Position numbers and translations under genes: made by a program. The notes under the pieces are model-generated. The model ran no database searches, was not told the DNA's origin, and was given only the letters and a program-made list of their open reading frames with translations. Shown piece by piece: positions 39,730-50,219 of a stretch of DNA of 64,000 nt; position 1 is the first letter of the stretch; each line of letters begins with the position of its first letter. The DNA is from Candidatus Aegiribacteria sp. (GTDB lineage Bacteria > Fermentibacterota > Fermentibacteria > Fermentibacterales > JCC-6): positions 22,192-86,191 of the forward strand of contig JAUXIK010000003.1 of assembly GCA_030620995.1 (NCBI GenBank), read 5' to 3'.

Positions 39730-40977
39730 ATGGGTAAGGAAAAAAAGTGTTCATTCTGTGGAAGATCAATTGCTGAGGTCAAGCAGCTGATACAGGGCCC
39801 CGGTGTTCATATCTGCGATGAGTGTATAAGGTACTGCAGCGAACTGGTTGATATTGAAAAGGATATCAAGCTTGAGGTTCCGGAACTCGTAAAGGAAATT
39901 CTGCCTGTTCCTTCCGAGATAAAGGCGCAGCTGGATGAATATGTGATCGGTCAGGAGCAGGCCAAAAAAGTTCTTTCGGTTGCCGTTTACAACCATTACA
40001 AAAGATTGCGATCCAGAAACAATTCCGGGGAGGTTGAACTCGAGAAAAGCAACATTCTCCTGATGGGACCCACAGGTGTCGGAAAGACGCTGCTGGCACA
40101 GACTCTGGCCAGGATACTGGACGTGCCTTTTGCAATAGCGGATGCGACCACACTCACAGAGGCGGGGTATGTCGGCGAGGATGTCGAGAACATCCTGCTC
40201 AGACTGCTTCAGGTTACGGACATGGACGTTCTTGCCGCTCAACAGGGTATCATCTATATAGACGAACTTGACAAGATTTCGAGAAAGTCGGAAAACCCGT
40301 CCATTACAAGGGATGTTTCCGGTGAGGGAGTACAGCAGGCTCTTCTGAAGATCATCGAAGGAACTGTTGCCAGCGTACCTCCTCAGGGTGGCAGAAAACA
40401 CCCTTATCAGGATAATATTCTCGTAGATACCAGCAATATCCTATTCATCTGCGGAGGCGCATTCAATGACCTGGATAAGATCATAGAGAAACGCCTTAAA
40501 AAAAGCTCCATGGGATTTAGTGCAAGTATTAACACTGTTACTGACAGTAACACCAATATTTTGACTAATGTTCAGCCACACGATCTGGTCAGATATGGAC
40601 TGGTTCCCGAACTTGTTGGCAGACTTCCAGTTCATGTGGCACTTGATGATCTGGATATTGATGATCTTGTCGACGTCCTTACAAAGCCCAGGAATGCCCT
40701 TGTACGACAGTACGAATACCTTTTCGAACTCGAGGATGTAAAACTTGAGTTTACAAAAAGCGCTCTCAGAGAGGTCGCGCAGAAAGCAAAGAAGATTGGC
40801 ACCGGAGCCAGGGGATTGCGTTCCGTAATCGAGAATATACTTCTGGAGCCCATGTACTATCTGCCTGATCTTGATGATGTGAGCAAACTCGTGGTTTCTC
40901 CTTCTGTAATCAGAGGGGAATCAGAACCGAGGATTGTCAGATCCCGTAAAAAGAAGGAAACCGGAAAAGCCGGCTGA
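39730..40977 (+). CDS. clpX: ATP-dependent Clp protease ATP-binding subunit ClpX
   Basis: CSFCGRS…CDECI zinc finger; [31 protein letters not shown]. Confidence 0.98.
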   Translation: MGKEKKCSFCGRSIAEVKQLIQGPGVHICDECIRYCSELVDIEKDIKLEVPELVKEILPVPSEIKAQLDEYVIGQEQAKKVLSVAVYNHYKRLRSRNNSGEVELEKSNILLMGPTGVGKTLLAQTLARILDVPFAIADATTLTEAGYVGEDVENILLRLLQVTDMDVLAAQQGIIYIDELDKISRKSENPSITRDVSGEGVQQALLKIIEGTVASVPPQGGRKHPYQDNILVDTSNILFICGGAFNDLDKIIEKRLKKSSMGFSASINTVTDSNTNILTNVQPHDLVRYGLVPELVGRLPVHVALDDLDIDDLVDVLTKPRNALVRQYEYLFELEDVKLEFTKSALREVAQKAKKIGTGARGLRSVIENILLEPMYYLPDLDDVSKLVVSPSVIRGESEPRIVRSRKKKETGKAG

Positions 40978-40994
40978 AACGACTTTATTGAGTA

Positions 40995-41561
40995 ATGTCT
41001 TCACTGAATGTTAAATTTCTTCGAAGTTGTCCCGGTTCCGGGAGTCTTCCCCATGACGGGTTGCCTGAAGTATCTTTTGCCGGTCGATCCAATGTAGGAA
41101 AATCATCACTTCTTAACAGACTGAACGGGGGCACAACCGTAGCCCGGACAAGTTCAAGACCGGGCTGTACACAGTTCCTTAATCTCTACTCAGTTTCAGG
41201 CAGTTACTACATTGTAGATCTTCCGGGATATGGATATGCCCGGGCACCGTCAAAGAATCGTGCGGAGTGGGCCGGATGGATCATGACCTATCTGATGGAA
41301 AGATTGCCTCTAAGGGGAGTTGTGCTGCTGGTTGACGCCAGGCATCCATGTCTCCCTATTGATATGAAGATGGTTGAATTTCTGAAGAACCGCGGGAGAC
41401 CATATGTGATCGCGCTCACTAAATCGGATAAACTGAAAAGCGGAAAACTTGCATCAGCTGTCAGAGAAGCTCAGGACATGGGACCGGTAATTCCAGTATC
41501 TTCAATTACCGGATTCGGGATAAAGGAACTGAAAAAATGGCTTTTCCAGGTTGTCTCATAA
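40995..41561 (+). CDS. engB: Ribosome biogenesis GTP-binding protein EngB/YsxC
   Basis: VSFAGRSNVGKSSLLNRL; VDLPGYGYAR; ALTKSDKL. Confidence 0.95.
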   Translation: MSSLNVKFLRSCPGSGSLPHDGLPEVSFAGRSNVGKSSLLNRLNGGTTVARTSSRPGCTQFLNLYSVSGSYYIVDLPGYGYARAPSKNRAEWAGWIMTYLMERLPLRGVVLLVDARHPCLPIDMKMVEFLKNRGRPYVIALTKSDKLKSGKLASAVREAQDMGPVIPVSSITGFGIKELKKWLFQVVS

Positions 41562-41574
41562 TGAAAGGACTATC

Positions 41575-42849
41575 ATGCCGGCGACCATATTAACAGGGTT
41601 GCAATGGGGAGATGAAGGCAAGGGAAAAATGGTCGATCATCTTTCGGGAACCGCCGATGCAGTGGCGAGGTTTTCAGGGGGTGCGAACGCCGGACATACC
41701 GTTGAAACAGGAGGACGCAGGATTGCTCTCCACCAGCTTCCGAGCGGATTGATTCACCCTGATCCCCTTGGAATCATTGGCGCCGGCTGCGTGCTGGATC
41801 CTGCAGCACTGATGGATGAAATCAAGACACTGGAAACAAACGGAATTTCGATCTCGGACAGACTTGCCATTTCCGGAAAAGTACATCTTGTACATCCCGC
41901 AGGTAAATATTTCGAGAGAAAATATGAGGATGAAAGAGGCGTTTCATCGATAGGAACCACCTGTAGAGGAATCGGCCCGACCTATGTCCGGAAATTCATG
42001 CGGAAGGGTATCCGGCTGGAGGATGCTGCTATGCCGAACATATTTCTGGAGAAATCAGCGCTGATTACCGAAGACTGTCTGAAAACACTTGATCTTTCTG
42101 AAGATGAAATCAGTTCTCTCCATAGTGAAGTTGAGATTTTCAACAGTATATCTCTAAAACTTGTTGAATATGCTAAAGATGTATCTCTCCTCCTGGCAAG
42201 AATACTTGACAACGATGGTACAGTTATCGCTGAAGGAGCACAGGGAACTCTTCTTGATCCTGATCATGGCACATACCCCTTTGTTACATGCGGTTCATGC
42301 GTTGCGGGAGCGGCATGCTCCAGTCTGGGGATAGGACCGGTAAGGATTGATGAAGTTGTCGGAGTCATGAAAGCCTATTCCACCAGGGTGGGGAACGGAC
42401 CTTTTCCTACGGAGCTTACCTGCGCGCTTGGTGATCAAATCAGAGAGCAGGGAAACGAATATGGAGCGACTACAGGAAGACCCAGAAGGTGCGGGTGGTT
42501 TGATGCCGTTCTGACGAATTACACTGCCAGGATAAATGGATGCACCTGGACTGCCCTGACACTTCTGGATGTGCTGAGCGGTATACCGGCAATTAAAGTC
42601 TGCAAGAAATATGAGCTTGACCCGGAAACAGATCTCACACTGTTCGAAACAGGCGCAAGACTGGGGAATCATATTCCAATATACGAGACTATGCCCGGCT
42701 GGGAGGAAAATATTTCTGGAGAACGGAACTGGGAAGCCCTGCCTGAAAACGCGAAACAGTACGTGCTGTTCATTGAGCAGCTTATCGAAGTACCCATCAG
42801 AGCAATTTCCACAGGACCCGCCAGGGAGGATCTGATCTGGAGAATGTAG
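41575..42849 (+). CDS. purA: Adenylosuccinate synthetase
   Basis: LTGLQWGDEGKGKMVD; GGANAGHTV; GATTGRPRRCGWFDAV. Confidence 0.98.
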   Translation: MPATILTGLQWGDEGKGKMVDHLSGTADAVARFSGGANAGHTVETGGRRIALHQLPSGLIHPDPLGIIGAGCVLDPAALMDEIKTLETNGISISDRLAISGKVHLVHPAGKYFERKYEDERGVSSIGTTCRGIGPTYVRKFMRKGIRLEDAAMPNIFLEKSALITEDCLKTLDLSEDEISSLHSEVEIFNSISLKLVEYAKDVSLLLARILDNDGTVIAEGAQGTLLDPDHGTYPFVTCGSCVAGAACSSLGIGPVRIDEVVGVMKAYSTRVGNGPFPTELTCALGDQIREQGNEYGATTGRPRRCGWFDAVLTNYTARINGCTWTALTLLDVLSGIPAIKVCKKYELDPETDLTLFETGARLGNHIPIYETMPGWEENISGERNWEALPENAKQYVLFIEQLIEVPIRAISTGPAREDLIWRM

Positions 42850-44195
42850 GTTTTTTCGACACACACTGCCATCTCTGCGATGAGCGATACAATGATGATC
42901 TTGAGCGTGTTCTTTCAAATGCAGACAAGTTCAATGTTACCCGGATAATGGTTCCGGGAATATCACCGGACAGCAGTCGGAAGGCTGCAGAATTATCCGG
43001 GAAATATCAGGGGATATTCGCCGCTGCCGGAACCCATCCGAATGAAGCAGATCTCTATTCTGCTGATATGTTCACTGACATTGCAAGAACAGTACTATGT
43101 CCCGGAGTTATCGCTGTGGGAGAAACAGGACTGGATTTCTTTCATAAGAGAGTTTCCCCTTTGCTTCAGGTTGAGCTTTTCGAGAAACATATTCACCTGG
43201 CAGAAGTTTTCGGATTGACACTGATAGTGCATTCCAGAGATGCGGAGGAAAATGTCCTGACGGTTCTGGGCGAAAATCCCGGAGTGCCGGTAATAATGCA
43301 TTGCTATACCGGACCGGATAAGGTTGCTCAAGAGGCAGCTGATAGAGGTTTTTTCATCGGGTTCGCAGGTCCGCTCACATACAGGCGGAATGACAGACTC
43401 AGAAAATTGGCAGGTTTGCTGCCGAAAGAACAGGTTCTTGTTGAAACAGATGCTCCTTACCTGACGCCTGAGCCCGTTCGTGGGGAAAGAAATGAACCTT
43501 GCTATGTTATACATACAGCCGGGGTTCTGGCAAATTTGTGGAATATGGATATACCTTCTGCTTCAAAGATACTTCTTGATAATTCGCTTCGTGCTTTTCA
43601 GCTCGCGCCTGTGCCCAGAACGGATCTTGTATACATGCTCTATAACAGGATATATATGAATATCACAGGCAGATGCACAAATCACTGCCGTTTCTGTATC
43701 AGAGACAGAACCGACGGCATAGGAGGGTACTATCTGAAGCACCATGAAGAGCCTTCTTCCAGGAGACTCAAGGACATTGTCGATACGCTTCAGCCGGAAT
43801 GGGCTGAAGAAATCGTTTTCTGTGGATACGGCGAACCAACCATGAGACCGGAGCTTCTGCTCGCTCTCGCGAAAACAGCCTCTGAAAAAGGTTTCTCCGT
43901 TCGGCTTAATACGAATGGTCTCTGTCTGGAGAGATTGTCTTCTGAAGAAATACTCAGGCTTCTCGAACCTTTTGATGATGTCAGTGTAAGCCTCAACGCG
44001 TCTGATATGGATGAATACAACGCCATATGTATTCCAGAGAATGATTCAGCGTGGGACAATCTGCAGAAATTCATTCAGATTTCAAGGAAAATATGCAGAA
44101 CCAGGCTTACAGCTGTTCGTTATCCGGGAGCAGATATGAAATCAGTTGCTGCTTATGCTTTGAAGATCAATCTTCCACTAAGGATCAGAGGGTAA
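42837..44195 (+). CDS. TatD-family nuclease fused to TatD-associated radical SAM domain; probable CTG start
   Basis: Upstream in-frame FFDTHCHL metal motif; GETGLDFFH; VETDAPYLTPEP; radical SAM CTNHCRFC; SD GGGAGGA 7 nt before CTG. Confidence 0.85.
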   Translation: MENVGFFDTHCHLCDERYNDDLERVLSNADKFNVTRIMVPGISPDSSRKAAELSGKYQGIFAAAGTHPNEADLYSADMFTDIARTVLCPGVIAVGETGLDFFHKRVSPLLQVELFEKHIHLAEVFGLTLIVHSRDAEENVLTVLGENPGVPVIMHCYTGPDKVAQEAADRGFFIGFAGPLTYRRNDRLRKLAGLLPKEQVLVETDAPYLTPEPVRGERNEPCYVIHTAGVLANLWNMDIPSASKILLDNSLRAFQLAPVPRTDLVYMLYNRIYMNITGRCTNHCRFCIRDRTDGIGGYYLKHHEEPSSRRLKDIVDTLQPEWAEEIVFCGYGEPTMRPELLLALAKTASEKGFSVRLNTNGLCLERLSSEEILRLLEPFDDVSVSLNASDMDEYNAICIPENDSAWDNLQKFIQISRKICRTRLTAVRYPGADMKSVAAYALKINLPLRIRG

Positions 44196-45010
44196 TGTTT
44201 ATCACCGAACTCCGCCGATTTCTGAAGGAAGCAGGGATTACTCCGAATCGGCAACTCGGGCAGAGTTTTCTTTTGAACAGTTATATCGCGTGCAGAATCG
44301 CTGAGGAAGTCTCAACGTCTGGAAGCGTTCTTGAAATAGGTCCCGGTTTAGGCGCTCTTACTGAAAAACTGCTTGGCCGCTGTGGATCTCTTTCCGTTGT
44401 GGAAATTTCTCCGGAAATGGTGGATGTTCTGCGGAAAAGGTTCAAAGGTGAAGCCCTTTCAGTGACAAGAGGCGATATACTCAGCGTGAATCCTGAGGCT
44501 TTACCTGGATTTCCGTTTCATACGGTTGCGGGTAATCTTCCTTATTCAATATCCTCTCCAATACTCTTCAGAATGCTTGAGGAGGGCTTTGATCAGGTGC
44601 AGAAGGCTGTCCTGATGCTTCAAAGGGAAGTTGCCATAAGGCTGTCTACGTTAGACGGGGGAAAGCAGTACGGAAAACTGGCCTTGAAGATATGGCCGTA
44701 TTATACTGTACGTACACTTCTTGATGCTGAACCGGAGGATTTCTACCCGACTCCGGCGGTGTACTCAAGGGTTGTGGTTCTTGAGAGACGAACCGAGCCG
44801 ATGGTTTCTCGCGAGTTGTTCAGTAAATTCAGAAGAATTGTAAGTATTTCCTTTTCTTCCAGGAGGAAAATCATTCTCAACAATCTGACGCCGGTTTTAG
44901 GTCGTGATCAGTCATTGGAAATTCTGGCCAGGGCAGGAATCGACCCGGGTCTGAGGGCAGAGCAGTTAAAGCCCGAGATGTTTGTCAGACTCGCAGAAAT
45001 TCTGCAATGA
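44195..45010 (+). CDS. rsmA: 16S rRNA dimethyladenosine transferase
   Basis: RQLGQSFLLN, VLEIGPGLGALTEKLL, VAGNLPYSISSPILF. Confidence 0.96.
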   Translation: MFITELRRFLKEAGITPNRQLGQSFLLNSYIACRIAEEVSTSGSVLEIGPGLGALTEKLLGRCGSLSVVEISPEMVDVLRKRFKGEALSVTRGDILSVNPEALPGFPFHTVAGNLPYSISSPILFRMLEEGFDQVQKAVLMLQREVAIRLSTLDGGKQYGKLALKIWPYYTVRTLLDAEPEDFYPTPAVYSRVVVLERRTEPMVSRELFSKFRRIVSISFSSRRKIILNNLTPVLGRDQSLEILARAGIDPGLRAEQLKPEMFVRLAEILQ

Positions 45011-46833
45011 AGAAATCCGCGGTATTACTGCTTATTCTGTTTGTTTCAGTACTCAACGCTATTTCTGTGGGATATGACATCGGTCTTGAGCAATTCAAGG
45101 AAAGCAGTCAACTAACTAATTCGATATCCCTGATGCACCAGCTCACATCCAGGATCACAATGAATGCCAGCGCTTCATTTTCGGCCAATAAGAATCTGGA
45201 CCTTCATAGATTTCTTGAAGGTCGCGTCGGATCCGCGAGTCTGACCTTTCGTCCCAGATCCGGATTGGAGTTCGGGATAAATCTCTCCAGAAACATCAGC
45301 ACTGAAGAGAGATATGGCTCAATAATCCGGGATCAACTGAATAACACCACTTCCGGTCAGATACGTTATTCCCCGACATCGTGGCTCTCGATCGATATGA
45401 AACTTGGAGCCCATTTTGTGGATTACATGAACCCATCCGGAGACAGCACAGTGACAGGTCATGATCATGGAGGGGTGAGCAGTGTCGACATCTCCTTGAG
45501 CAAAAATATTTTCAGTACTCTTAACGGGAGCCTTGAATTTGGAGAGCATAGAACGCTTGGACATCAGACGGATACGGGAAGGGATCAGCTTACCGCCAGA
45601 TTGAGTTACGGATTTCCGCACGTTTTCAACGGCGGCAATCTTACCGCTCAGGCTGGAGCATCAAGGCAGTCTACCGCATATCATGATTCTGCCCAGTGTC
45701 TCTGGCAGGATGACTGGTACAGTGACCTGTCCTTTGTGATACCGACTCCATTTGAGTATCTGAGTATGGAACTTGTTACAGGATGGGATTACATGGATCG
45801 TTTCTGGGAAGAGGATGATCCTGATACCAGCAGTTCAGAGGGAGATGTGCGTGACAGGCTGGAGAGAAGGCGAAATATCTCTTCCTCTTTGCGATATCAG
45901 ATAATTGATAATCTTTCTCTAACCATGTCTCTCTCACGTTCCATCAGTCGTAACGATAGAAAACGCACAGCTACCGGAGTTTCAACACTTTTCGATATAT
46001 ACGATATCAGCGATGACAGAGTCTTTTCATCAAGCCTTCAGTATACACCGGGGGACAGCCGGATTACATTTCAGCGGCTTATTCAGCTCTACAGGTTTGA
46101 TACATTCGGAGAATGGACTGATTTTGCTGGGAATAAATACAGAGATAACAATGATCGTGATGAACTGAGGGAAGTTCTCTCACTTTCCGCGGAGATTCCG
46201 CTGAGCAGTAGAGTAACTCTGGACGCGAGTATCCAGGGACAGAGCAGGAAGACTGTTTATCTGATGGCGGAGCAATCCGCGAACAGCAAGATTTCATCTA
46301 CGTACAGTTTCAACCCCGGATTCAGGTATTTTCCGGGGGGCAACTGGACGCTGCAGGAATCAATCAAGATCAGCGCTGATTACACGACATTTCTCTTTCC
46401 GGAGATTGGTACTTCAGGATCAGACCTGCTGTTCAGAAGACTTGTTTCAACAACATCATTTCTGAGAGTATCAGAAGACAGTACTACCCTGGGTGTCTCC
46501 AACACATTCAGATTCCAGGATCAGGGAAGTTTTGACAACTCGGTTTTCAGCAGATCCGAGGAAATAATCAACAATACCATTACCTTGAATATGGGTTTTC
46601 ACGTCGGCGGAAAAATCGGGCTCACTCCAAACTATGCCTGGGAGTACTCTCAGAGAAACTATATAGCTTCCGGTAATCCTTCGCTGATCGAACACATGCA
46701 CCATGTCGGGCTGCGGACGAGAATGAACCTGAATAATGGAATTCTGTCTCTCCGCGTGACAAAAACTTTTTATTCAAGGGATGACAGACCAAGTTACTGG
46801 AGGGCTGCTGTCGGGCTTAATTACCAGTTCTGA
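45007..46833 (+). CDS. Putative outer membrane beta-barrel protein
   Basis: Signal peptide; alternating beta-strand pattern; terminal aromatic …AAVGLNYQF. Confidence 0.7.
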   Translation: MKKSAVLLLILFVSVLNAISVGYDIGLEQFKESSQLTNSISLMHQLTSRITMNASASFSANKNLDLHRFLEGRVGSASLTFRPRSGLEFGINLSRNISTEERYGSIIRDQLNNTTSGQIRYSPTSWLSIDMKLGAHFVDYMNPSGDSTVTGHDHGGVSSVDISLSKNIFSTLNGSLEFGEHRTLGHQTDTGRDQLTARLSYGFPHVFNGGNLTAQAGASRQSTAYHDSAQCLWQDDWYSDLSFVIPTPFEYLSMELVTGWDYMDRFWEEDDPDTSSSEGDVRDRLERRRNISSSLRYQIIDNLSLTMSLSRSISRNDRKRTATGVSTLFDIYDISDDRVFSSSLQYTPGDSRITFQRLIQLYRFDTFGEWTDFAGNKYRDNNDRDELREVLSLSAEIPLSSRVTLDASIQGQSRKTVYLMAEQSANSKISSTYSFNPGFRYFPGGNWTLQESIKISADYTTFLFPEIGTSGSDLLFRRLVSTTSFLRVSEDSTTLGVSNTFRFQDQGSFDNSVFSRSEEIINNTITLNMGFHVGGKIGLTPNYAWEYSQRNYIASGNPSLIEHMHHVGLRTRMNLNNGILSLRVTKTFYSRDDRPSYWRAAVGLNYQF

Positions 46834-46848
46834 ACTGAAGGTGAATAA

Positions 46849-47460
46849 ATGAAAATTCTGCTCATTCTGTCAACCGTTTCCGCCATGCTTCTTATCGCTT
46901 CATGTTCATTTTTTGATCCCAGAAACCCGCAGTATCCAAATCCCGATGATGACATTCCCTGGTATCAGCCATACGCCCCTTCCACAGTGGTATTGAACCT
47001 CTCGAACTCCTTTAAGGGCAGATCCATCTCGATGTTCATGGCATGCTGTGATTCCTCCTATATGTTTCTGGCTGATGATGTCGACATAGCAGAGTTTGGA
47101 GCATCATGGGATTTCAGTAACTGGGACTATGAAGTTGAGCAGAACACAGTACTGAATATTTTTGCCGCGGTCGAAGGGTCAGGATTCCCGGATTCCACCA
47201 AGGCGTCCTTCATCATGAACACTGTTGCCGAGCATCCGGATCCAGCGGCTCCATCCGATTCAGCCGAGATATATCGGGACTATGAAATTGTAGCCGCAGG
47301 CAGTGAGTATTGCGGATGGGACAACCCGGCCAGAGGACGTGTGATATTTCTCATGATTGAGGACAATTACGGATTATGGTCGATAAAGAAGTGGTTCGAT
47401 TACAGGCCGGAGGATTACACCGAATACACATGGGGTGTAGCCAAGGCTACTTACAGGTAG
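46849..47460 (+). CDS. Putative lipoprotein
   Basis: MLLIASCSF lipobox. Confidence 0.75.
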   Translation: MKILLILSTVSAMLLIASCSFFDPRNPQYPNPDDDIPWYQPYAPSTVVLNLSNSFKGRSISMFMACCDSSYMFLADDVDIAEFGASWDFSNWDYEVEQNTVLNIFAAVEGSGFPDSTKASFIMNTVAEHPDPAAPSDSAEIYRDYEIVAAGSEYCGWDNPARGRVIFLMIEDNYGLWSIKKWFDYRPEDYTEYTWGVAKATYR

Positions 47461-47505
47461 CTGGAATTTCGTATTGAGAACACCCGCCTTCCCTGCGATA
47501 TCAGA

Positions 47506-48165
47506 ATGTATCAGGATCAGATGACATCTGTGACAACGGATACTCTGCTTCTCGCATGTTCTCTTGATGTTTCTCCCGGTTCAGTCGTGATCGAACTCGG
47601 TTGCGGAAGCGGTGGCGCGATGCTGGCATCCTCCACCCTGAATACGGATTGCAGATGGATCGGAATTGACGTTCAGATAGAATTGCTTCGAATGATGACC
47701 GGTTCTATTGAAATCCGGAGAAAACAGCTTGATCTGGCAGGTATATGCTGCAGTGTTGAAGCAGTTCCACGTACTCTTACCGGCGCGATAGCCGATGCGG
47801 TAATTATGAATCCTCCATTCGGACGGAACACATCCGGCAGGAGCAGCCCTGTCAGAACGCGACGCATCTCCAGGTCAGGTTCAGATCTGCTCCTTTACTA
47901 TTTTATCAGAGCCTCCGCACATCTGCTGATTTCAGGGGGGGTGTTAATCATGATCAACAGACCTGCTCTTCTGCCGAAAATGATCCTTGGGTGTCAGTCA
48001 GCAGGAATTGCTCCTGAGATACTTCAACCGGTGGGTTCTGAAGGAAAGCCGGCAGGTCATATTATCCTGCACGGGAGGAAAGATTCATCAGCTGTTCTTA
48101 AGATTCTTCCTCAGATAGAATCGGAGCAATTGATCAGGAAAATCACTCAGAGTCAAAGTACTTGA
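47506..48165 (+). CDS. SAM-dependent methyltransferase, TrmN6-like
   Basis: VIELGCGSGGAML; VIMNPPFGRN catalytic motif. Confidence 0.82.
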   Translation: MYQDQMTSVTTDTLLLACSLDVSPGSVVIELGCGSGGAMLASSTLNTDCRWIGIDVQIELLRMMTGSIEIRRKQLDLAGICCSVEAVPRTLTGAIADAVIMNPPFGRNTSGRSSPVRTRRISRSGSDLLLYYFIRASAHLLISGGVLIMINRPALLPKMILGCQSAGIAPEILQPVGSEGKPAGHIILHGRKDSSAVLKILPQIESEQLIRKITQSQST

Positions 48166-48616
48166 TATATCGAGGCGCTCTGAAAACAGCAGCTGCATAT
48201 GATGCCGAATCCGAAAACGCTCCTTCATGGAGAAGTATTTTGAGTATCCATCTTCCCGTTGAGTCAGGGAAAACAGCAAGAGTTGCGTTACCCCCATCAG
48301 CTATGCTGTGAATATCACCTGAAGGATTTTCTAACCAGAACTCCATGATGTTGAAATATGAATCTGACCAGATGTAGAGAAAGTACATATACTCCCGGGT
48401 GAATATCAGTTCGCGAGAGACCGTGTCTCCCAGGAACATGCTTCCCGTAACAGGTTCGCCGATCATTTCATCTCCCAGTTCCTCAAGACCTGATACAACA
48501 TCTATCAGGCGTTCAAGAGCTTGGGTCTCATTCGCCTGCGCTGCGGGAACAAGAATCAGGATAAAAAGAATGACGGATATTACAATACTCATCACCGTTG
48601 CTATATTCCCCTCCAA
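48143..48616 (-). CDS. Putative secreted protein
   Basis: Signal peptide VMSIVISVILFILILVPAAQA. Confidence 0.6.
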   Translation of the reverse strand: MEGNIATVMSIVISVILFILILVPAAQANETQALERLIDVVSGLEELGDEMIGEPVTGSMFLGDTVSRELIFTREYMYFLYIWSDSYFNIMEFWLENPSGDIHSIADGGNATLAVFPDSTGRWILKILLHEGAFSDSASYAAAVFRAPRYIKYFDSE

Positions 48617-48650
48617 CAGTATTCAGTCATCCACCCGGTCAGGAGGCATC

Positions 48651-49394
48651 ATTCAACAGTTAATAGACCTTCACTGTCATATTGTTCCTGGTGTTGATGA
48701 TGGCCCTGCAACCTGGGAAGAATCCACTCAGCTTCTCCGTCAGATGAAAGAACAGATGACCCGTCCCGCTGTTTTAGTAGCAACCCCTCATTTTCGTCTT
48801 TCGACCAGCGGAAGAGTATTCAGTTCTCAGTCAAAAAGAATACTTGAATTTCTTTCCTTTGCCAACAGATTGAGAATAGAGGATGAATTCTCTGTCCTTG
48901 CCGCAAGAGAGGTCATGCTTGACAGGTGGAGACCATCAGCGAACGCTCTTGATGTTCTTTGCCTTCCGGGAACATCCTGGGTTCTGGTTGAACATTCATT
49001 CAGTATGCCATGGATATTTGCTCTATTGAGAATCAGAGCTGTTTTGAAACAGGGATACAGGCCGCTGCTTGCCCATCCTGAGAGATACTCATGGTGCCGG
49101 ACTCGTCCGGAAAGAATAGGCAGGCTTTCAGAACTGGGAGTGGGTATTCAGGTCTGCGCTAAAAGCCTTTCAGGAACAGGAGTGACAGCTGAAACAGCCT
49201 GGAGACTTATTGAAACCGGGATGGTTCACGTTCTTTCTTCGGATGCCCATCACCCCGGTGACAAACTGCTTTCAGAAGAATTAAAACATGAGGTAGACAG
49301 AGTGGCTCCAGGTGCTTACAATCTGCTTGCGGGAAAAATACCTGAGATGGTTTTGAACAACTGTGAATTACCGAAGCTTCCGTTGACGACCTGA
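48651..49394 (+). CDS. CpsB/YwqE-like PHP-family tyrosine phosphatase; start uncertain, possibly ATT
   Basis: LIDLHCHIVPGVDDGPATWEESTQLL; ATPHF; AHPERYSW; SSDAHHPG. Confidence 0.82.
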   Translation: MQQLIDLHCHIVPGVDDGPATWEESTQLLRQMKEQMTRPAVLVATPHFRLSTSGRVFSSQSKRILEFLSFANRLRIEDEFSVLAAREVMLDRWRPSANALDVLCLPGTSWVLVEHSFSMPWIFALLRIRAVLKQGYRPLLAHPERYSWCRTRPERIGRLSELGVGIQVCAKSLSGTGVTAETAWRLIETGMVHVLSSDAHHPGDKLLSEELKHEVDRVAPGAYNLLAGKIPEMVLNNCELPKLPLTT

Positions 49395-49412
49395 TTTGAA
49401 TCAAGAGGGAAA

Positions 49413-50219
49413 GTGAAGAAGAAATTTCTGATAACCGGTGTAAATGGGCAGCTGGGTTCCGTATTTCTGGATCTGCTGGGAAATGAAGCGGAAGGAATTG
49501 ATCTTCCTGAAGTTGATATCGCTGAACCGGAATCGGTTCAGAGAGCAGTTGACAGAGCCGATCCGGAGTGGATCATCAACTGTTCCGCTGTTACGGATGT
49601 TGATCTTTGTCAGAGAAGACCCGAACTGGCCTACAGGGTACACAGAGACGGAGTCAGCAATCTTGCCCGCACCGGCAGGAAACTGGTGACCTTCTCAACC
49701 GATCATGTCTTCAATGGCAGTTTTGACCGCAGGAAACCGTTTTTTGAGGGTGATACTCCCTCACCAGCTAATGTTTATGGAGAGAGTAAACTTCAGGGAG
49801 AATCTGAAGCTCTGAGCGCACATGCCGATAACATTGTCATAAGAACTTCCTGGCTGTTCTCCGAATCGAAGGGAATGGTTCCGCATTTCTGGAGAATGCT
49901 GTCGGAAAACGTCCTGATCACAGCTGTCACGGATCAGATTGCCTGCCTGACCTACGCGCCTGATCTTGCCGGGGCAGTTCTGAAGATTATCATTGGTGGA
50001 AGGTCGGGTCTTTTTCATCTTGCCAGCAATCCGGGGGTGACTCCTTTCGAACTGGCAACCAGGCTTGCGGAATATATAGACGGCACAATTCAGAAAATAA
50101 CCTGGGCACAGCTTGATCTTGACGCTCCAAGACCTGCCTGTTCAGTACTGGCCACATCCAGAGGCCTGGAATTGCCGACAGTGTGGGACGCGGTTGAAAG
50201 ATGGAGGATAAGGAAATGA
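49413..50219 (+). CDS. dTDP-4-dehydrorhamnose reductase-like (RmlD)
   Basis: ITGVNGQLGSVFLDLL; STDHVFNGS; VYGESKLQGE. Confidence 0.88.
   Translation: MKKKFLITGVNGQLGSVFLDLLGNEAEGIDLPEVDIAEPESVQRAVDRADPEWIINCSAVTDVDLCQRRPELAYRVHRDGVSNLARTGRKLVTFSTDHVFNGSFDRRKPFFEGDTPSPANVYGESKLQGESEALSAHADNIVIRTSWLFSESKGMVPHFWRMLSENVLITAVTDQIACLTYAPDLAGAVLKIIIGGRSGLFHLASNPGVTPFELATRLAEYIDGTIQKITWAQLDLDAPRPACSVLATSRGLELPTVWDAVERWRIRK

Noticed and set aside
47461-47505. Possible CTG/ATT-initiated N-terminal extension of the TrmN6-like methyltransferase (LEFRIENTRLPCDIR…)
   Set aside because: The extension looks plausible against family N-termini, but there is no strong SD and ATG 47506 is usable; not counted as a non-canonical start
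48399-48650. Upstream ATG-started extension of the PHP phosphatase in the ORF track
   Set aside because: The extension is antisense to the secreted-protein gene and has no family-like sequence; the true start is probably near 48651, but this is less certain than the other non-canonical cases
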